A DNA stretch of 64,000 bases, taken from contig NZ_CP117416.1 of NCBI RefSeq assembly GCF_028606985.1, positions 4,314,501 to 4,378,500 of the forward strand. Direction: 5' to 3'. Positions within the stretch are counted from its first letter, which is position 1, and each line of letters starts with the position of its first letter. A program made the position numbers and the translations under genes. Source of the stretch: Paenibacillus kyungheensis. GTDB lineage: Bacteria > Bacillota > Bacilli > Paenibacillales > Paenibacillaceae. This document shows positions 46,307 through 55,041 of this stretch, in pieces. A model generated the notes under the pieces. It saw only the letters and a list, made by a program, of their open reading frames with translations. It did no database searches and was not told the DNA's origin.

Positions 46307-47128
46307 TTAAGCGGTTACTTTGCTAGAAACAGATTCTTGTGTTTTGCGACCTGAACGATGAGCGAAAAACAAGCAAATCACCGTAACCAGTAATAATACC
46401 CATAACATCGGGGTGCTTTGACCCTGAAATACATTTTTATAAAATAGACCACCAATTGAACCGCCTAACAATGGACCGATAAATGGAACCCAAGCGTATC
46501 GCCAATTGGAAGATCCTTTACCAGCAATCGGTAACAATGTATGCATCAGACGAGGACCTAGATCACGAGCTGGATTAATAGCATACCCTGTTGTACCTCC
46601 AAGCGACAATCCGATACTAACAACTAATAAACCGACAATCAATGGATGAACACCTTCTGTAAATTGATTGGCACCCATAGATAACAATACCATGACAAAA
46701 ATAAATGTACCGATAATTTCACTCAACATATTTCCGACAGGATGTTTAATAGCCGGTGAAGTTGAAAACACGCCTAATTTAGTCGCAGGATCTGGAGTTG
46801 CTTTCCAGTGCGGTAAGTATTGTAAGTAGACCAGTAATGCGCCTGCCATAGCTCCGATCATCTGTGCCAGAATATATGATGGAACCTGACTCCATGGAAA
46901 ATCGCCGTTAAATGCAAGTGCTAATGTTACAGCCGGGTTCAAATGAGCCCCACTAATATCGCCGACAGCATATACTGCCATTCCTACTCCAAGACCCCAA
47001 CCTGCGGTGATAACCATCCAACCAGAACTTTCTGCAAAAGATCCTTTGAGTGCAACCCCGGCAGAAACACCAGCGCCTAATGCAATCAGAATCATCGTTC
47101 CTACCAATTCAGCTATAAATGGTGACAT
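46307..47128 (-). CDS. glpF: Glycerol uptake facilitator
   Basis: This aquaglyceroporin of 273 residues has six helices and the two NPA pore motifs: SGAHLNPAVTLAL near 64-76 and GYAINPARDLGPRL near 200-213. The Asp after the second motif is typical of glycerol channels. The C-terminus is basic. I placed the start at 47128, with GGAGGG 7-8 bases upstream. First gene of glpFK; induction is expected through GlpP and repression through the cre site overlapping its promoter. Confidence 0.95.
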   Translation of the reverse strand: MSPFIAELVGTMILIALGAGVSAGVALKGSFAESSGWMVITAGWGLGVGMAVYAVGDISGAHLNPAVTLALAFNGDFPWSQVPSYILAQMIGAMAGALLVYLQYLPHWKATPDPATKLGVFSTSPAIKHPVGNMLSEIIGTFIFVMVLLSMGANQFTEGVHPLIVGLLVVSIGLSLGGTTGYAINPARDLGPRLMHTLLPIAGKGSSNWRYAWVPFIGPLLGGSIGGLFYKNVFQGQSTPMLWVLLLVTVICLFFAHRSGRKTQESVSSKVTA

Positions 47129-47178
47129 TCTATTTCCCTCCATTCGAAGTAGCAAGTTATTTCAACCGATAGACAACA

Positions 47179-47233
47179 GAAAAAGCCACTGCAAACCACC
47201 CCTTCAGATGTAGGGGTCTTTGCGTGGCTCTCC
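47179..47233 (-). promoter_or_regulatory. glpF leader terminator with GlpP antitermination element
   Basis: AGCCACTGCAAA pairs with TTTGCGTGGCT, with inner CCCCT/AGGGG, and is followed by Ts on the minus strand. The 5' arm starts GGAGAGCCACG (within 47223-47233), shared with the glpD leader. Confidence 0.8.
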
Positions 47234-47266
47234 GGTTCTCCGTCACATTATTAACTTGATAAGTTC

Positions 47267-47295
47267 ATCATATCGTAACATGTAAGCGGTGTCAA
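47267..47295 (-). promoter_or_regulatory. Sigma-A promoter of glpFK
   Basis: On the minus strand a consensus TTGACA (47290-47295) and TATGAT (47267-47272) are separated by exactly 17 bp. The -35 overlaps a cre site. Confidence 0.88.
47281..47294. promoter_or_regulatory. CcpA cre site at the glpF promoter
   Basis: TGTAAGCGGTGTCA satisfies every fixed position of TGWNANCGNTNWCA and covers the -35 and spacer of the glpF promoter, a position that would give catabolite repression. Confidence 0.8.
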
Positions 47296-47335
47296 CATGA
47301 CAATATTCATGTCATCTTCATTATGACTGTTTTTT

Positions 47336-47896
47336 TTACTTGTCTGTACGGTAATGAGCAAACAACTGATCATTGGATGTCGTAACTGCTGTTGCCCCCG
47401 CAGCAAGTGCTTGTTCCACATCATTAGCTGTACGAATCAACCCACCTGCAAATACAGGAATATTGGTGCGTTCAATGACTTCTTTGATCATATGAGGAAC
47501 CACGCCGGGTAAGACTTCAATATAATCAGGCTGTGTCTTTTGCAATAAAGCATAACTTTTCTCCAGCGCAATCGTATCAAGCATGAAAACACGCTGAATA
47601 GCGATAACTCCTTTTTGCTTGGCTTTTAAAATCATATTACCGCGTGTCGAAATAATACCGTAAGGCTTAATCTCCTGACACAAATATTCAGCTGCATACT
47701 CATCATTTTTGAGACCATGTACTAGATCGGCATGCAAAAACATTTTTTTTTGATGATGATTTGCCATTTTATAAATATTTTTGAGTTGAGCAATATGGGT
47801 ATCCAAAAATACTCCATATTCATACGAACTGGATAAGATTTGTTCAAATTGCTTCATACTTTTGGCTGCTGGCAAAATCGCCTGACCGTGAAACAT
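47336..47896 (-). CDS. glpP: Glycerol-3-phosphate-responsive antiterminator
   Basis: This 186-residue TIM-barrel-like RNA-binding regulator has the family motifs [18 protein letters not shown] near 55, [13 protein letters not shown] near 80 and [18 protein letters not shown] near 152. With glycerol 3-phosphate bound, GlpP of Bacillus prevents termination in the glpFK and glpD leaders, and both leaders here carry a shared element. It lies directly upstream of glpFK on the same strand. The ribosome site is weak, suggesting low expression. Confidence 0.94.
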   Translation of the reverse strand: MFHGQAILPAAKSMKQFEQILSSSYEYGVFLDTHIAQLKNIYKMANHHQKKMFLHADLVHGLKNDEYAAEYLCQEIKPYGIISTRGNMILKAKQKGVIAIQRVFMLDTIALEKSYALLQKTQPDYIEVLPGVVPHMIKEVIERTNIPVFAGGLIRTANDVEQALAAGATAVTTSNDQLFAHYRTDK

Positions 47897-47933
47897 CGTT
47901 AATCACTCTTTTCTCCCTAAGTAAGTTGTTTCA

Positions 47934-48545
47934 TTACATCTCAATATCTATATCCATTCGTTTGATGATAGTACGAGCACAGTCTATATTAACCCATTCA
48001 CTTACAATATGTAATGCCAAATGGATACCTGCCGAGATTCCTGCGGATGTCATAATCGATCCTTGATCTACAAATTTCACACCTGATTTGACGATCACAT
48101 CAGGATAATCTTGTTGCAATCGATCCAGATCCATCCAATGAGTAGTTGCTTCTAGACCTTGTAACAGCCCTGCTTCTGCTAGCACCAATGCACCGGTACA
48201 AATAGAAGCTAGTAATTTCACCTGTTGAGCTTGTGTTTGTATCCATTTGATAATGACAGGATCATGAATAATGATTTCTTCTGCCCCGTACCCACCGGGA
48301 ATAATTAAAATATCCATTGCAGGCATATCTTGAATCGCATAATCTGGTTGTACTTTTAGTCCGTTACGAGCACTGATAAGTTCACCATCTGGAGATATCG
48401 TGTGTACTTGAAATAACTTCTGCTTATCTACCGTCTCTGCAAGTGAAAACACTTCAAACGGCCCTGCAAAATCCATTACTTCCACTTCATCAAACAACAA
48501 AATACCGACCTGATAACGTTCTGGGATATCATTATGTATTGGCAT
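47934..48545 (-). CDS. DJ-1/PfpI-family protein
   Basis: This 203-residue glutamine-amidotransferase-like protein of the DJ-1/PfpI superfamily has a nucleophile-elbow Cys116 in ASICTGAL, the preceding IIPGGYGAEE oxyanion segment, and THW near 136. Its overall pattern is closest to isonitrile-hydratase-like or AraC-N-terminal-like members. AAGGAGA precedes the ATG. The activity (hydratase, amidase, deglycase or sensor) cannot be told from sequence. Confidence 0.85.
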   Translation of the reverse strand: MPIHNDIPERYQVGILLFDEVEVMDFAGPFEVFSLAETVDKQKLFQVHTISPDGELISARNGLKVQPDYAIQDMPAMDILIIPGGYGAEEIIIHDPVIIKWIQTQAQQVKLLASICTGALVLAEAGLLQGLEATTHWMDLDRLQQDYPDVIVKSGVKFVDQGSIMTSAGISAGIHLALHIVSEWVNIDCARTIIKRMDIDIEM

Positions 48546-48813
48546 ATTTGATCATTCTCCTTATGTATTGAAATGGTTGTTACTGTAAGGGATGCTAACC
48601 TCATTTTTTTGCGAATTGGATGTATTTCTCTATCATGCCTTATATGTGAAATAAAAAACAATAGCCATGTAAAATCTTTTATAGTAAAATTTGCATACTT
48701 TAGTTTTTACGCATTAAAGCGTTGATGGAGAATATTCTAAATAAACATGGTTGATATTTATTGTTTAGACAATCACCGTTTTGATCAAAACCACAAGAAT
48801 AGGAGATTACATC

Positions 48814-49767
48814 ATGAATGCTGTAGCCAAAGTTAGTAAGTTTGTAGGGGATACATTTTCGATCTGGGTGATATTATTTGCGTTACTTGGATTTTTTATG
48901 CCTGCTGTATTTACAGGGTTGAAAGGACAGATTTCGTTATTGCTTGGAATCGTGATGTTTGGAATGGGATTGACTTTGTCTTCTGCTGATTTTCGCGAAG
49001 TGTTTCGTCGTCCGTTGGATGTTGCGTTGGGAGTAGTAGGGCATTATATTATTATGCCGTTACTTGCTTATGGTCTAGCGATTGCGTTGCAACTTCCGCC
49101 TGATATTGCTGTAGGTGTGATTCTTGTCGGTTGTTGTCCAAGTGGTACATCTTCTAATGTCATGACTTTTTTATCTAAAGGAGATGTAGCGCTAGGCGTA
49201 TCTATCGCTTCTGTATCGACTTTGATTGCTCCACTAGCTACACCGGCGATGATTTCGTTACTTGCCGGACAATGGATGGATATTAGTGCAAGCAGTCTTA
49301 TTCTAGATATCCTCAAAGTAGTGATCGTTCCTATTGTACTAGGCGTTATTGTAAAATCACTATTTCGCAAACAAGCAGAAGCGGCTACAGTGGCGTTGCC
49401 TTTTGTTTCTACGCTTGCGATTGTATTGATCGTCTCGATTGTTGTAGGTCTAAATCGCGACAAAATTGTGGAAACGGGATTATTGATTTTCCTTGTCGTT
49501 ATTTTACATAATGGACTTGGTTATTTGCTCGGATATTTGTTTGCCAAAGCGATTCGTATGAATCCTGCACAACGTAAAGCTATTGTTTTTGAGACAGGTA
49601 TGCAAAATTCAGGGCTAGGAGCAAGTCTGGCTGCGGCTCATTTTAATCCTTTAGCCGCTGTGCCAAGTGCCATTTTTAGTGTATGGCATAATATTTCAGG
49701 TTCGTTATTAGCAACATGGTTTGCTCGTCGTGCTGCCAAAGAAGAACAACAGATAAAAGAGACTTAA
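48814..49767 (+). CDS. Bile acid:sodium symporter (BASS) family transporter
   Basis: This 317-residue transporter has about nine or ten helices, with the BASS patterns GVILVGCCPSGTSSNVMTFLSKGDVALGV (about 102-130) and FETGMQNSGLGASLAAAHF (about 260-278), the two discontinuous-helix regions that bind Na+ and substrate. Relatives (YocS, PanS) move organic anions such as pantothenate or ketopantoate. ATG at 48814 follows AGGAGA; the frame extends 11 codons upstream without support. Substrate unknown. Confidence 0.9.
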   Translation: MNAVAKVSKFVGDTFSIWVILFALLGFFMPAVFTGLKGQISLLLGIVMFGMGLTLSSADFREVFRRPLDVALGVVGHYIIMPLLAYGLAIALQLPPDIAVGVILVGCCPSGTSSNVMTFLSKGDVALGVSIASVSTLIAPLATPAMISLLAGQWMDISASSLILDILKVVIVPIVLGVIVKSLFRKQAEAATVALPFVSTLAIVLIVSIVVGLNRDKIVETGLLIFLVVILHNGLGYLLGYLFAKAIRMNPAQRKAIVFETGMQNSGLGASLAAAHFNPLAAVPSAIFSVWHNISGSLLATWFARRAAKEEQQIKET

Positions 49768-49836
49768 TATTTTTTTGAAAGTACATCTACTTATATTCAG
49801 CAAGTAGGATAATACTTCTGTCTATTCAGTCCATAC

Positions 49837-49889
49837 AAAGACTCTATTTCAATAACAACTGTACGATGTTGTTGAGAAATAGAGTCTTT
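49837..49889. terminator. Bidirectional terminator between BASS and Rrf2 genes
   Basis: AAAGACTCTATTTC (49837-49850) pairs perfectly with GAAATAGAGTCTTT (49876-49889), and inside it AACAAC pairs with GTTGTT. Confidence 0.9.
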
Positions 49890-50004
49890 ATGCTGAGTAC
49901 TTACTGTCCTTTGATATACTTTTCAGTTTTAAGTTTATCCTGTGCTTGGTGTATTGATATAGCCGCTCTGCTTGTAGCTGAATAAGAAATTACACAACAT
50001 CCGT

Positions 50005-50433
50005 CTAATAATCATCTGAATCTTCTATAATATCAGCTAAAGTGAATTGTTGAAGATAATCTATCACTTGTTGTTCTGCGCCTTTCATGATGTTACTCAA
50101 TCGCTGATTTGCCTTTTGGCTATCTTGTATACCATCAGCATTAGACAACTCATGAATCGGTTGTTCGATACGAATAGCAAGATAGATAGCAGACAACGTT
50201 AATTGATCGGCTGGCATCCGCAAAGTATAACCACCGTCTCGTCCTTCTCGCGTATCTACAATTTTATGACTGGCTAGTGTAGCTAGTATTCTTCGTAAAA
50301 AGGTTGGATGGGAATGAACTTGAGCAGCAAGCATCGCGCTGGATAATGTTCCACCATTTGAAGCAAGCCCGGCAAGAGCATGAACAGCTACACTAAAGCG
50401 TGCGGGTCCAATCAATTTAGCTCGTGTCGTCAT
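50005..50433 (-). CDS. Rrf2-family transcriptional regulator (YwnA-like, no cysteines)
   Basis: This 142-residue winged-helix regulator has the Rrf2 layout: FSVAVHALAGLAS start, helix-turn-helix at about 33-55 (LAAQVHSHPTFLRRILATLASH) and wing REGRDGGYTLRMPAD. It contains no cysteine, so it cannot bind a Rrf2-type Fe-S cluster; YwnA-like members are similar. GGGAGGG lies 5 bases before the ATG. The leader upstream is a (TTGATG)20 tract. Targets are unknown; the neighbour across the terminator is a BASS transporter. Confidence 0.88.
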   Translation of the reverse strand: MTTRAKLIGPARFSVAVHALAGLASNGGTLSSAMLAAQVHSHPTFLRRILATLASHKIVDTREGRDGGYTLRMPADQLTLSAIYLAIRIEQPIHELSNADGIQDSQKANQRLSNIMKGAEQQVIDYLQQFTLADIIEDSDDY

Positions 50434-50447
50434 AAACGCCCTCCCAC

Positions 50448-50567
50448 TTGATGTTGATGTTGATGTTGATGTTGATGTTGATGTTGATGTTGATGTTGAT
50501 GTTGATGTTGATGTTGATGTTGATGTTGATGTTGATGTTGATGTTGATGTTGATGTTGATGTTGATG
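50448..50567. repeat. Perfect hexanucleotide tandem repeat, 20 copies of TTGATG
   Basis: An uninterrupted 120-base run of TTGATG (minus strand CATCAA) starts 14 bases upstream of the Rrf2 start codon and ends at the predicted transcription start. The tract is free of mismatches. On the minus strand it is open in all frames and has no ATG. It would make the mRNA leader a long unstructured (CAUCAA)n. Confidence 0.97.
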
Positions 50568-50573
50568 TACAAA

Positions 50574-50602
50574 AGTGTAGCCTAGCACTAGCTTGAAGGC
50601 AA
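50574..50602 (-). promoter_or_regulatory. Probable promoter of the Rrf2 gene
   Basis: On the minus strand TTGCCT (50597-50602), 17 bp, TACACT (50574-50579). Transcription would begin around 50567, at the edge of the hexamer repeat. Confidence 0.6.
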
Positions 50603-50613
50603 TATATTTATAC

Positions 50614-50652
50614 AAAAAAAAAAGACGATTGGAATAGAACTCCAACCGCCTT
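50614..50652 (-). terminator. Terminator after ppaC
   Basis: GGCGGTTGGA pairs with TCCAATCGTC (two G-U pairs) around a 7-base loop, followed by eleven Ts on the minus strand. Confidence 0.88.
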
Positions 50653-50688
50653 TTGGATAACAATATGCTTATGTAGCATATGATTATA

Positions 50689-51618
50689 TTATTTAGCAAA
50701 TGTATCTGTTAATACAGGTACGATTTGAGATTTACGAGAAACAACACCTTTAAGCATAGCTTGATTATTCTCAAGTTTTACATTGTATGCTGCTTCTACA
50801 ACATCTGTACGTTTGCCTAGAGCAAGACCTACAGAATCGTTGTTCAAAATGTCGGTTACTACGAATAAGAATAGATCCAGACCTTTTTTCTCAATGACTG
50901 CTGTTAATGCTGCTTCAATCGCTGTTTGTTGAGACAATACGTCATTCACATCTACCGCATTGACTTGCGCGATTTCGACTTTAGCATCACCCATTTGGAA
51001 TTCTTTTGCATCCAAAGTGATCAATTGCTCTACTGTTTTGTCGCTTAGGTCAGCGCCTGCTTTAAGCATATCCAGACCGTATTTAGCAATATCCACTTCA
51101 GCAATACGAGCCAATTCATTCGCTGCTTCTACATCTTGTGGTGTGCATGTAGGCGATTTGAACAACAACGAATCTGAAATAATTGCAGATAACATCAAAC
51201 CTGCATTTTGCTTGGAGATTGATACGCCATGTTCTTTATACAATTTATTCAAAATTGTTGCTGTGCAACCTACAGGTTCTGCACGATAGTATAACGGGCC
51301 GCTAGTCTCAAAATTAGCGATACGGTGATGATCGATAACTTCGATTACTGTAACGTCTTCGATATCATCAGCACTTTGTTGACGCTCATTGTGGTCAACA
51401 AGAATAACTTCTTTCGCTTCAGCAGCGACTTTTTCTACAAGACGTGGAGCTTCTACTTTAAAATAATCCAAAGCGTATTGTGTTTCGCCGTTTACTTCAC
51501 CTAGACGAATCGCTTCAGCATCTACACCCAATTCTTTTTTCAATGCTGCATAAGCAAGCGCAGCTGTAATCGTATCCGTGTCCGGATTTTTATGACCAAA
51601 AACTAATACTTTTGACAT
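50689..51618 (-). CDS. ppaC: Manganese-dependent inorganic pyrophosphatase (family II)
   Basis: PpaC hydrolyses pyrophosphate in the cytoplasm. The 309-residue DHH-family enzyme has metal ligands GHKNPDTD (His9, Asp13, Asp15), VDHNE (Asp75) and IDHHRI (His97), and the C-terminal DHHA2 domain with [11 protein letters not shown] near the end. ATG at 51618 with AAGGAGTG upstream; the open frame runs 44 codons further but lacks a site. Single gene. Confidence 0.96.
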   Translation of the reverse strand: MSKVLVFGHKNPDTDTITAALAYAALKKELGVDAEAIRLGEVNGETQYALDYFKVEAPRLVEKVAAEAKEVILVDHNERQQSADDIEDVTVIEVIDHHRIANFETSGPLYYRAEPVGCTATILNKLYKEHGVSISKQNAGLMLSAIISDSLLFKSPTCTPQDVEAANELARIAEVDIAKYGLDMLKAGADLSDKTVEQLITLDAKEFQMGDAKVEIAQVNAVDVNDVLSQQTAIEAALTAVIEKKGLDLFLFVVTDILNNDSVGLALGKRTDVVEAAYNVKLENNQAMLKGVVSRKSQIVPVLTDTFAK

Positions 51619-51754
51619 AATGACACTCCTTCGCAATCTGTTTTGGCAAAAAAGGGCTAACCCTTTCAAGTTTCCTTCCATAGTATACCTTGATTTCAAA
51701 TGAAAATGAAGTTTAATCCTATTAATTGTATAGGAATAACTGTGTAACATTTTT

Positions 51755-52654
51755 TCAAAGTACGGCTACGGTAGGATTGGCTCTACATAAAGTAACCCAA
51801 TCTGCGGCGATACTACTCAGCGGTCGCTCTGCATGGTACAGAATCTGGCTATATAACTGCAGATCTTCTTCTTTCCAGGGGAGAATGTGCAATCCACTGT
51901 ATGCTTCTTCTTGATGTAATACAAATTGAGGTAAAAAAGCGATCCCCCATTGCTTGGCAACAGCTTGCTTAATCGATTCGATATTACCCAGTTCCAGATA
52001 AATCTGACTGATCTGTTGTTGTTCTTTCATCTTTTGGATCAGATAAGCGCGGTACGTACATCCTTCTTCTGTCAAAATTAACGGTTGTTGATGCAGATCA
52101 CCAGCAGAGATGGAAGAACGTTGAGCCAGTGCATGCTCTGGATAGATCACGACTTTCATTTCTACAGAAAAAAGGGGAATCGATGTGATATCACGAGCTT
52201 GATACGGTGTATCCAAAATAAGAGCAATATCTAATTCTTGCTCGCGTAGACGACGTATCAGTTGTTGTTCTTGATCTAATACAATTTTGACTTGTACATG
52301 AGGATACTGTTGTCGGAACTGTGCCATAATACCGGGTAAATAGTAAAGAGATAGACTTTCAATCGTTCCTATCGTTAGCACCGAAGGTTCAAGATCTTCT
52401 ATAGATAATGCTTGTCTGGCTTGTTGTTGTAAATCAATCATTTGACGAGCATAGGGTAATAACTTCTCCCCAATTGGCGTTAATATCACAGTATTGCCTT
52501 TGCGCTGAAATAATCGTTTTCCACCATATAATTGTTCTAATCGCTGAATATGATTGGTTACACTGGATTGAGCATAATCGAGTACCTGCGCAGTACGTGT
52601 GTAATTGCCCCATTTTACCAATTCACAGAACGTTTTGAGATATAACAGCTCCAT
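51755..52654 (-). CDS. LysR-family transcriptional regulator
   Basis: This 299-residue LysR-type regulator has an N-terminal helix-turn-helix (about 1-60, [24 protein letters not shown]) and an effector-binding domain (about 88-295). The C-terminal part is typical of members answering to small metabolites. It is divergent from the rhodanese-like gene, with a 17-bp palindrome between them, so it probably controls that gene. Weak ribosome site (AGAGTGATTAG). Confidence 0.9.
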   Translation of the reverse strand: MELLYLKTFCELVKWGNYTRTAQVLDYAQSSVTNHIQRLEQLYGGKRLFQRKGNTVILTPIGEKLLPYARQMIDLQQQARQALSIEDLEPSVLTIGTIESLSLYYLPGIMAQFRQQYPHVQVKIVLDQEQQLIRRLREQELDIALILDTPYQARDITSIPLFSVEMKVVIYPEHALAQRSSISAGDLHQQPLILTEEGCTYRAYLIQKMKEQQQISQIYLELGNIESIKQAVAKQWGIAFLPQFVLHQEEAYSGLHILPWKEEDLQLYSQILYHAERPLSSIAADWVTLCRANPTVAVL

Positions 52655-52719
52655 CTAATCACTCTTTCTCTACGCAAAAATACGGAATCTCTTATATAGC
52701 TTCTATCAAATAAATGTAT

Positions 52720-52736
52720 TATCGATCAGATCGATA
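52720..52736. promoter_or_regulatory. Palindrome between LysR and rhodanese-like genes
   Basis: TATCGATC-A-GATCGATA is a perfect 8-1-8 inverted repeat in the divergent intergenic region, a candidate regulator-binding site. Confidence 0.5.
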
Positions 52737-52849
52737 GTGAGTATCTATAACTCTATAACACTTGTATCTTTTACTTTTTGTACAATCAATACAGACCCTA
52801 TCTCTTAGTCTTATTCAACATAACCCACTATTGAAGGAGTTGTCTACTT

Positions 52850-53293
52850 ATGAATCGTGCTCCACGCTTTTCACTTACACTTGAAACCCCTGCGGCAAAT
52901 ACGACAGATGCTTATCGTCATTTTACAGCTAAAGCCGCATACGAAACCGATGTAGCTGATGTCATGATTGATTGTCAAAAAGGAAATCCGCCATTTGTAA
53001 TATTAGATGTACGAGATGAAGCAACTTATGAGCAATGCCATATTTCAGGTGCAATCCATATTACAGGCAGGCAGATCAATGAGAAAACAACTGCCCATTT
53101 GGATAAAAACACAACTATTGTAACTTACTGCTGGGGACCTGCTTGTAATGGAGCAACCAAAGCAGCAGCCAAATTAGCTTCTCTTGGATTTCCAGTAAAA
53201 GAACTACTAGGTGGAATCGAATACTGGCGCAAAGAAGGTGGACCCGTTGAAGGGACATTAGGTGTAGAAGCTCCAATGTACTGGTCGATATAA
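52850..53293 (+). CDS. Rhodanese-like domain protein
   Basis: This 147-residue single-domain sulfurtransferase-like protein has VILDVRDEATYEQCHISGAIHI near 50-70 and an active-site loop CWGPAC with the expected catalytic Cys94 and a second Cys99. The final GGIEYWRKEG is the usual rhodanese end. An extra cysteine in the loop suggests redox or polysulfide chemistry, which is inference. GAAGGAG precedes the ATG. Divergent from a LysR gene. Confidence 0.88.
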   Translation: MNRAPRFSLTLETPAANTTDAYRHFTAKAAYETDVADVMIDCQKGNPPFVILDVRDEATYEQCHISGAIHITGRQINEKTTAHLDKNTTIVTYCWGPACNGATKAAAKLASLGFPVKELLGGIEYWRKEGGPVEGTLGVEAPMYWSI

Positions 53294-53305
53294 TCAACTC
53301 ATGTA

Positions 53306-53974
53306 CTAGATAACAATTCCAATTGCAAAACCATCATAACCTTTACTACCTACCGTCTGAATCGATGTAGCTGTGATACGAGGATCGTTAGCTAATAATT
53401 CATAAAATTGGCGAATCCCTTGTACACGGCTATCATTACTATGTTGATCTAAGATAGCTCCTTCTCGAACCACATTGTCTCCAATAATGACAGTGCCCGG
53501 ATGAGACATTTGCAAAGCATATTGTAAATAACGAGCATTATTATTTTTGTCTGCATCAATAAAAATGAGATCAAACGCTTCTATTTGTTCTGTTTCCATC
53601 TGGGATAATTGTTCTGAGGCATCACCGATACGAATATCCACTTTGTCCTCTAACCCAGCGAATGTAATATTCTGCCCGGCTACTTTGGCATGATGAGGAT
53701 CATATTCCAGTGTAATTAATCGTCCATCTACAGGTAAAGCACGTGCCATCCATATAGTACTGTATCCACCCAATGTACCTATTTCTAAAATGCGTTTGGC
53801 TTTGTTCATCATCACGATTAATTGAAGTAATTTCCCTTGAGCAGGTGATACATCATACTCGGGTAAAGATGCTTGCTGATTGTTACGTAATACTTGTTCT
53901 AGAATAGTATCTTTGGGGATAAGATTTTCTTCAATATACTGATCCATCTGACTCCATACTTGAATATCGCTCAT
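53306..53974 (-). CDS. SAM-dependent O-methyltransferase (CCoAOMT/YrrM-like)
   Basis: This 222-residue methyltransferase has the SAM-binding motif ILEIGTLGGYSTIWMA near 60-75, the acidic loop LEYDPHHA near 93-100, and the metal/substrate motif FIDADKNNN near 141. This is the class I O-methyltransferase pattern of plant caffeoyl-CoA and bacterial YrrM enzymes, acting on catechol-like hydroxyls. It converges on the rhodanese-like gene and is divergent from a LysR gene that likely regulates it. TAGGAGGA precedes the start. Confidence 0.9.
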   Translation of the reverse strand: MSDIQVWSQMDQYIEENLIPKDTILEQVLRNNQQASLPEYDVSPAQGKLLQLIVMMNKAKRILEIGTLGGYSTIWMARALPVDGRLITLEYDPHHAKVAGQNITFAGLEDKVDIRIGDASEQLSQMETEQIEAFDLIFIDADKNNNARYLQYALQMSHPGTVIIGDNVVREGAILDQHSNDSRVQGIRQFYELLANDPRITATSIQTVGSKGYDGFAIGIVI

Positions 53975-54036
53975 ACTTATTATCCTCCTATTTATAAAAA
54001 TTTCTTGTGGTTTCTATAAGTATTGTAGCTTGTATA

Positions 54037-54091
54037 TATTCATATTAATAATATATAGTTATTACTTATTCATATCTAAAATATATGAATA
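54037..54091. promoter_or_regulatory. Repeated LysR-type operator candidate
   Basis: TATTCATAT occurs at 54037-54045 and again at 54067-54075, 30 bp (about three helical turns) apart. Its inverse, ATATGAATA, is at 54083-54091. The arrangement lies between the divergent O-methyltransferase and LysR genes. Confidence 0.55.
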
Positions 54092-54115
54092 CATACGAAA
54101 GTAGGGATTAGAAGA

Positions 54116-55015
54116 ATGTTAAATATGCATGCTCTTTATTTATTTCATACGATTGCTGTTCAAGGTAGTGTGACTAGAGCTGCTGATCTATTAAATATTA
54201 GTCAGCCTGCGATTACAGCACAGATTAAGAAGTTAGAAAAAGAAATAGGGATCACTTTATTGATTCCACAAGGACGAGGAATTGCTTTAACGAGCGAAGC
54301 TAAAGAGTTGTTGGGATTTACACAGCGTATTTTTGCGATTACCGGACAGGTCGAACAATGGATTAACGAGTATCATCAAGGACAGCGTGGGCAGATTCGT
54401 TTAGCGGCTACTTATTTGCCTGCTCATTTTCTATTGCCTGCATGGATCGCCAAGTTCAAGCAACAATACGAGCATGTAGATATGACCATAACTACAACCA
54501 ATTCTACAGATGCTTTACGTCAGTTATTACAAATGGAAGTCGATATTGCTATTTATGGGGGACTCGCTGAAGAACAGACAGCAGATATTCAAGCAGAAGA
54601 ATTATTTCGAGATGAACTGTGGTTTGTCGTAGCACCCAATCATCGTTATGCCCATCAACATATTTCACTACAAGAGATGATGAAAGAACCTTTTGTCATG
54701 CGTGAGCAAGGAAGCTCGACACGAGAGCGTTTGTTAGCCTTATGTCGAACTCACAATACTCCTCCTCCGCAGATTCCTTTACAATTTAATGGATTGCCAG
54801 AAGCAATTCAAGCTGTTATTGCTGGTTATGGAGCTAACTTCGTATCTTCGTTCGTTGTACGAGATTATGTAGAACGAGGACAATTAGCGCGTGTATTTGT
54901 TAACGATGTGTATTTGCAAAATAGTATTGCTATTTGCACTCGTCTTCATGAGCCTTTATCGATAGCCAGTCAGCAGTTTATTCATACGATTCGACAGGAT
55001 AGCTTTATTAAATGA
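54116..55015 (+). CDS. LysR-family transcriptional regulator
   Basis: This 299-residue LysR-type regulator has an N-terminal helix-turn-helix (about 1-60, SVTRAADLLNISQPAITAQIKKLE) and a two-lobed effector domain (about 90-293). It is divergent from the O-methyltransferase gene with repeated TATTCATAT sites between them, so it probably regulates both. The ATG follows GTAGGGATTAGAAG, a poor ribosome site. Ligand unknown. Confidence 0.9.
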   Translation: MLNMHALYLFHTIAVQGSVTRAADLLNISQPAITAQIKKLEKEIGITLLIPQGRGIALTSEAKELLGFTQRIFAITGQVEQWINEYHQGQRGQIRLAATYLPAHFLLPAWIAKFKQQYEHVDMTITTTNSTDALRQLLQMEVDIAIYGGLAEEQTADIQAEELFRDELWFVVAPNHRYAHQHISLQEMMKEPFVMREQGSSTRERLLALCRTHNTPPPQIPLQFNGLPEAIQAVIAGYGANFVSSFVVRDYVERGQLARVFVNDVYLQNSIAICTRLHEPLSIASQQFIHTIRQDSFIK

Positions 55016-55041
55016 TTCTCATCTGTTAGACGTACAATCCT

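Noticed and set aside
50430..50699. 89-codon open frame with a His-Gln repeat protein
   Set aside because: It results from translating the hexamer tract. Its ATG lies upstream of the ppaC terminator and the predicted promoter, and there is no ribosome site. Only its stop overlap with the Rrf2 start is kept as an observation.
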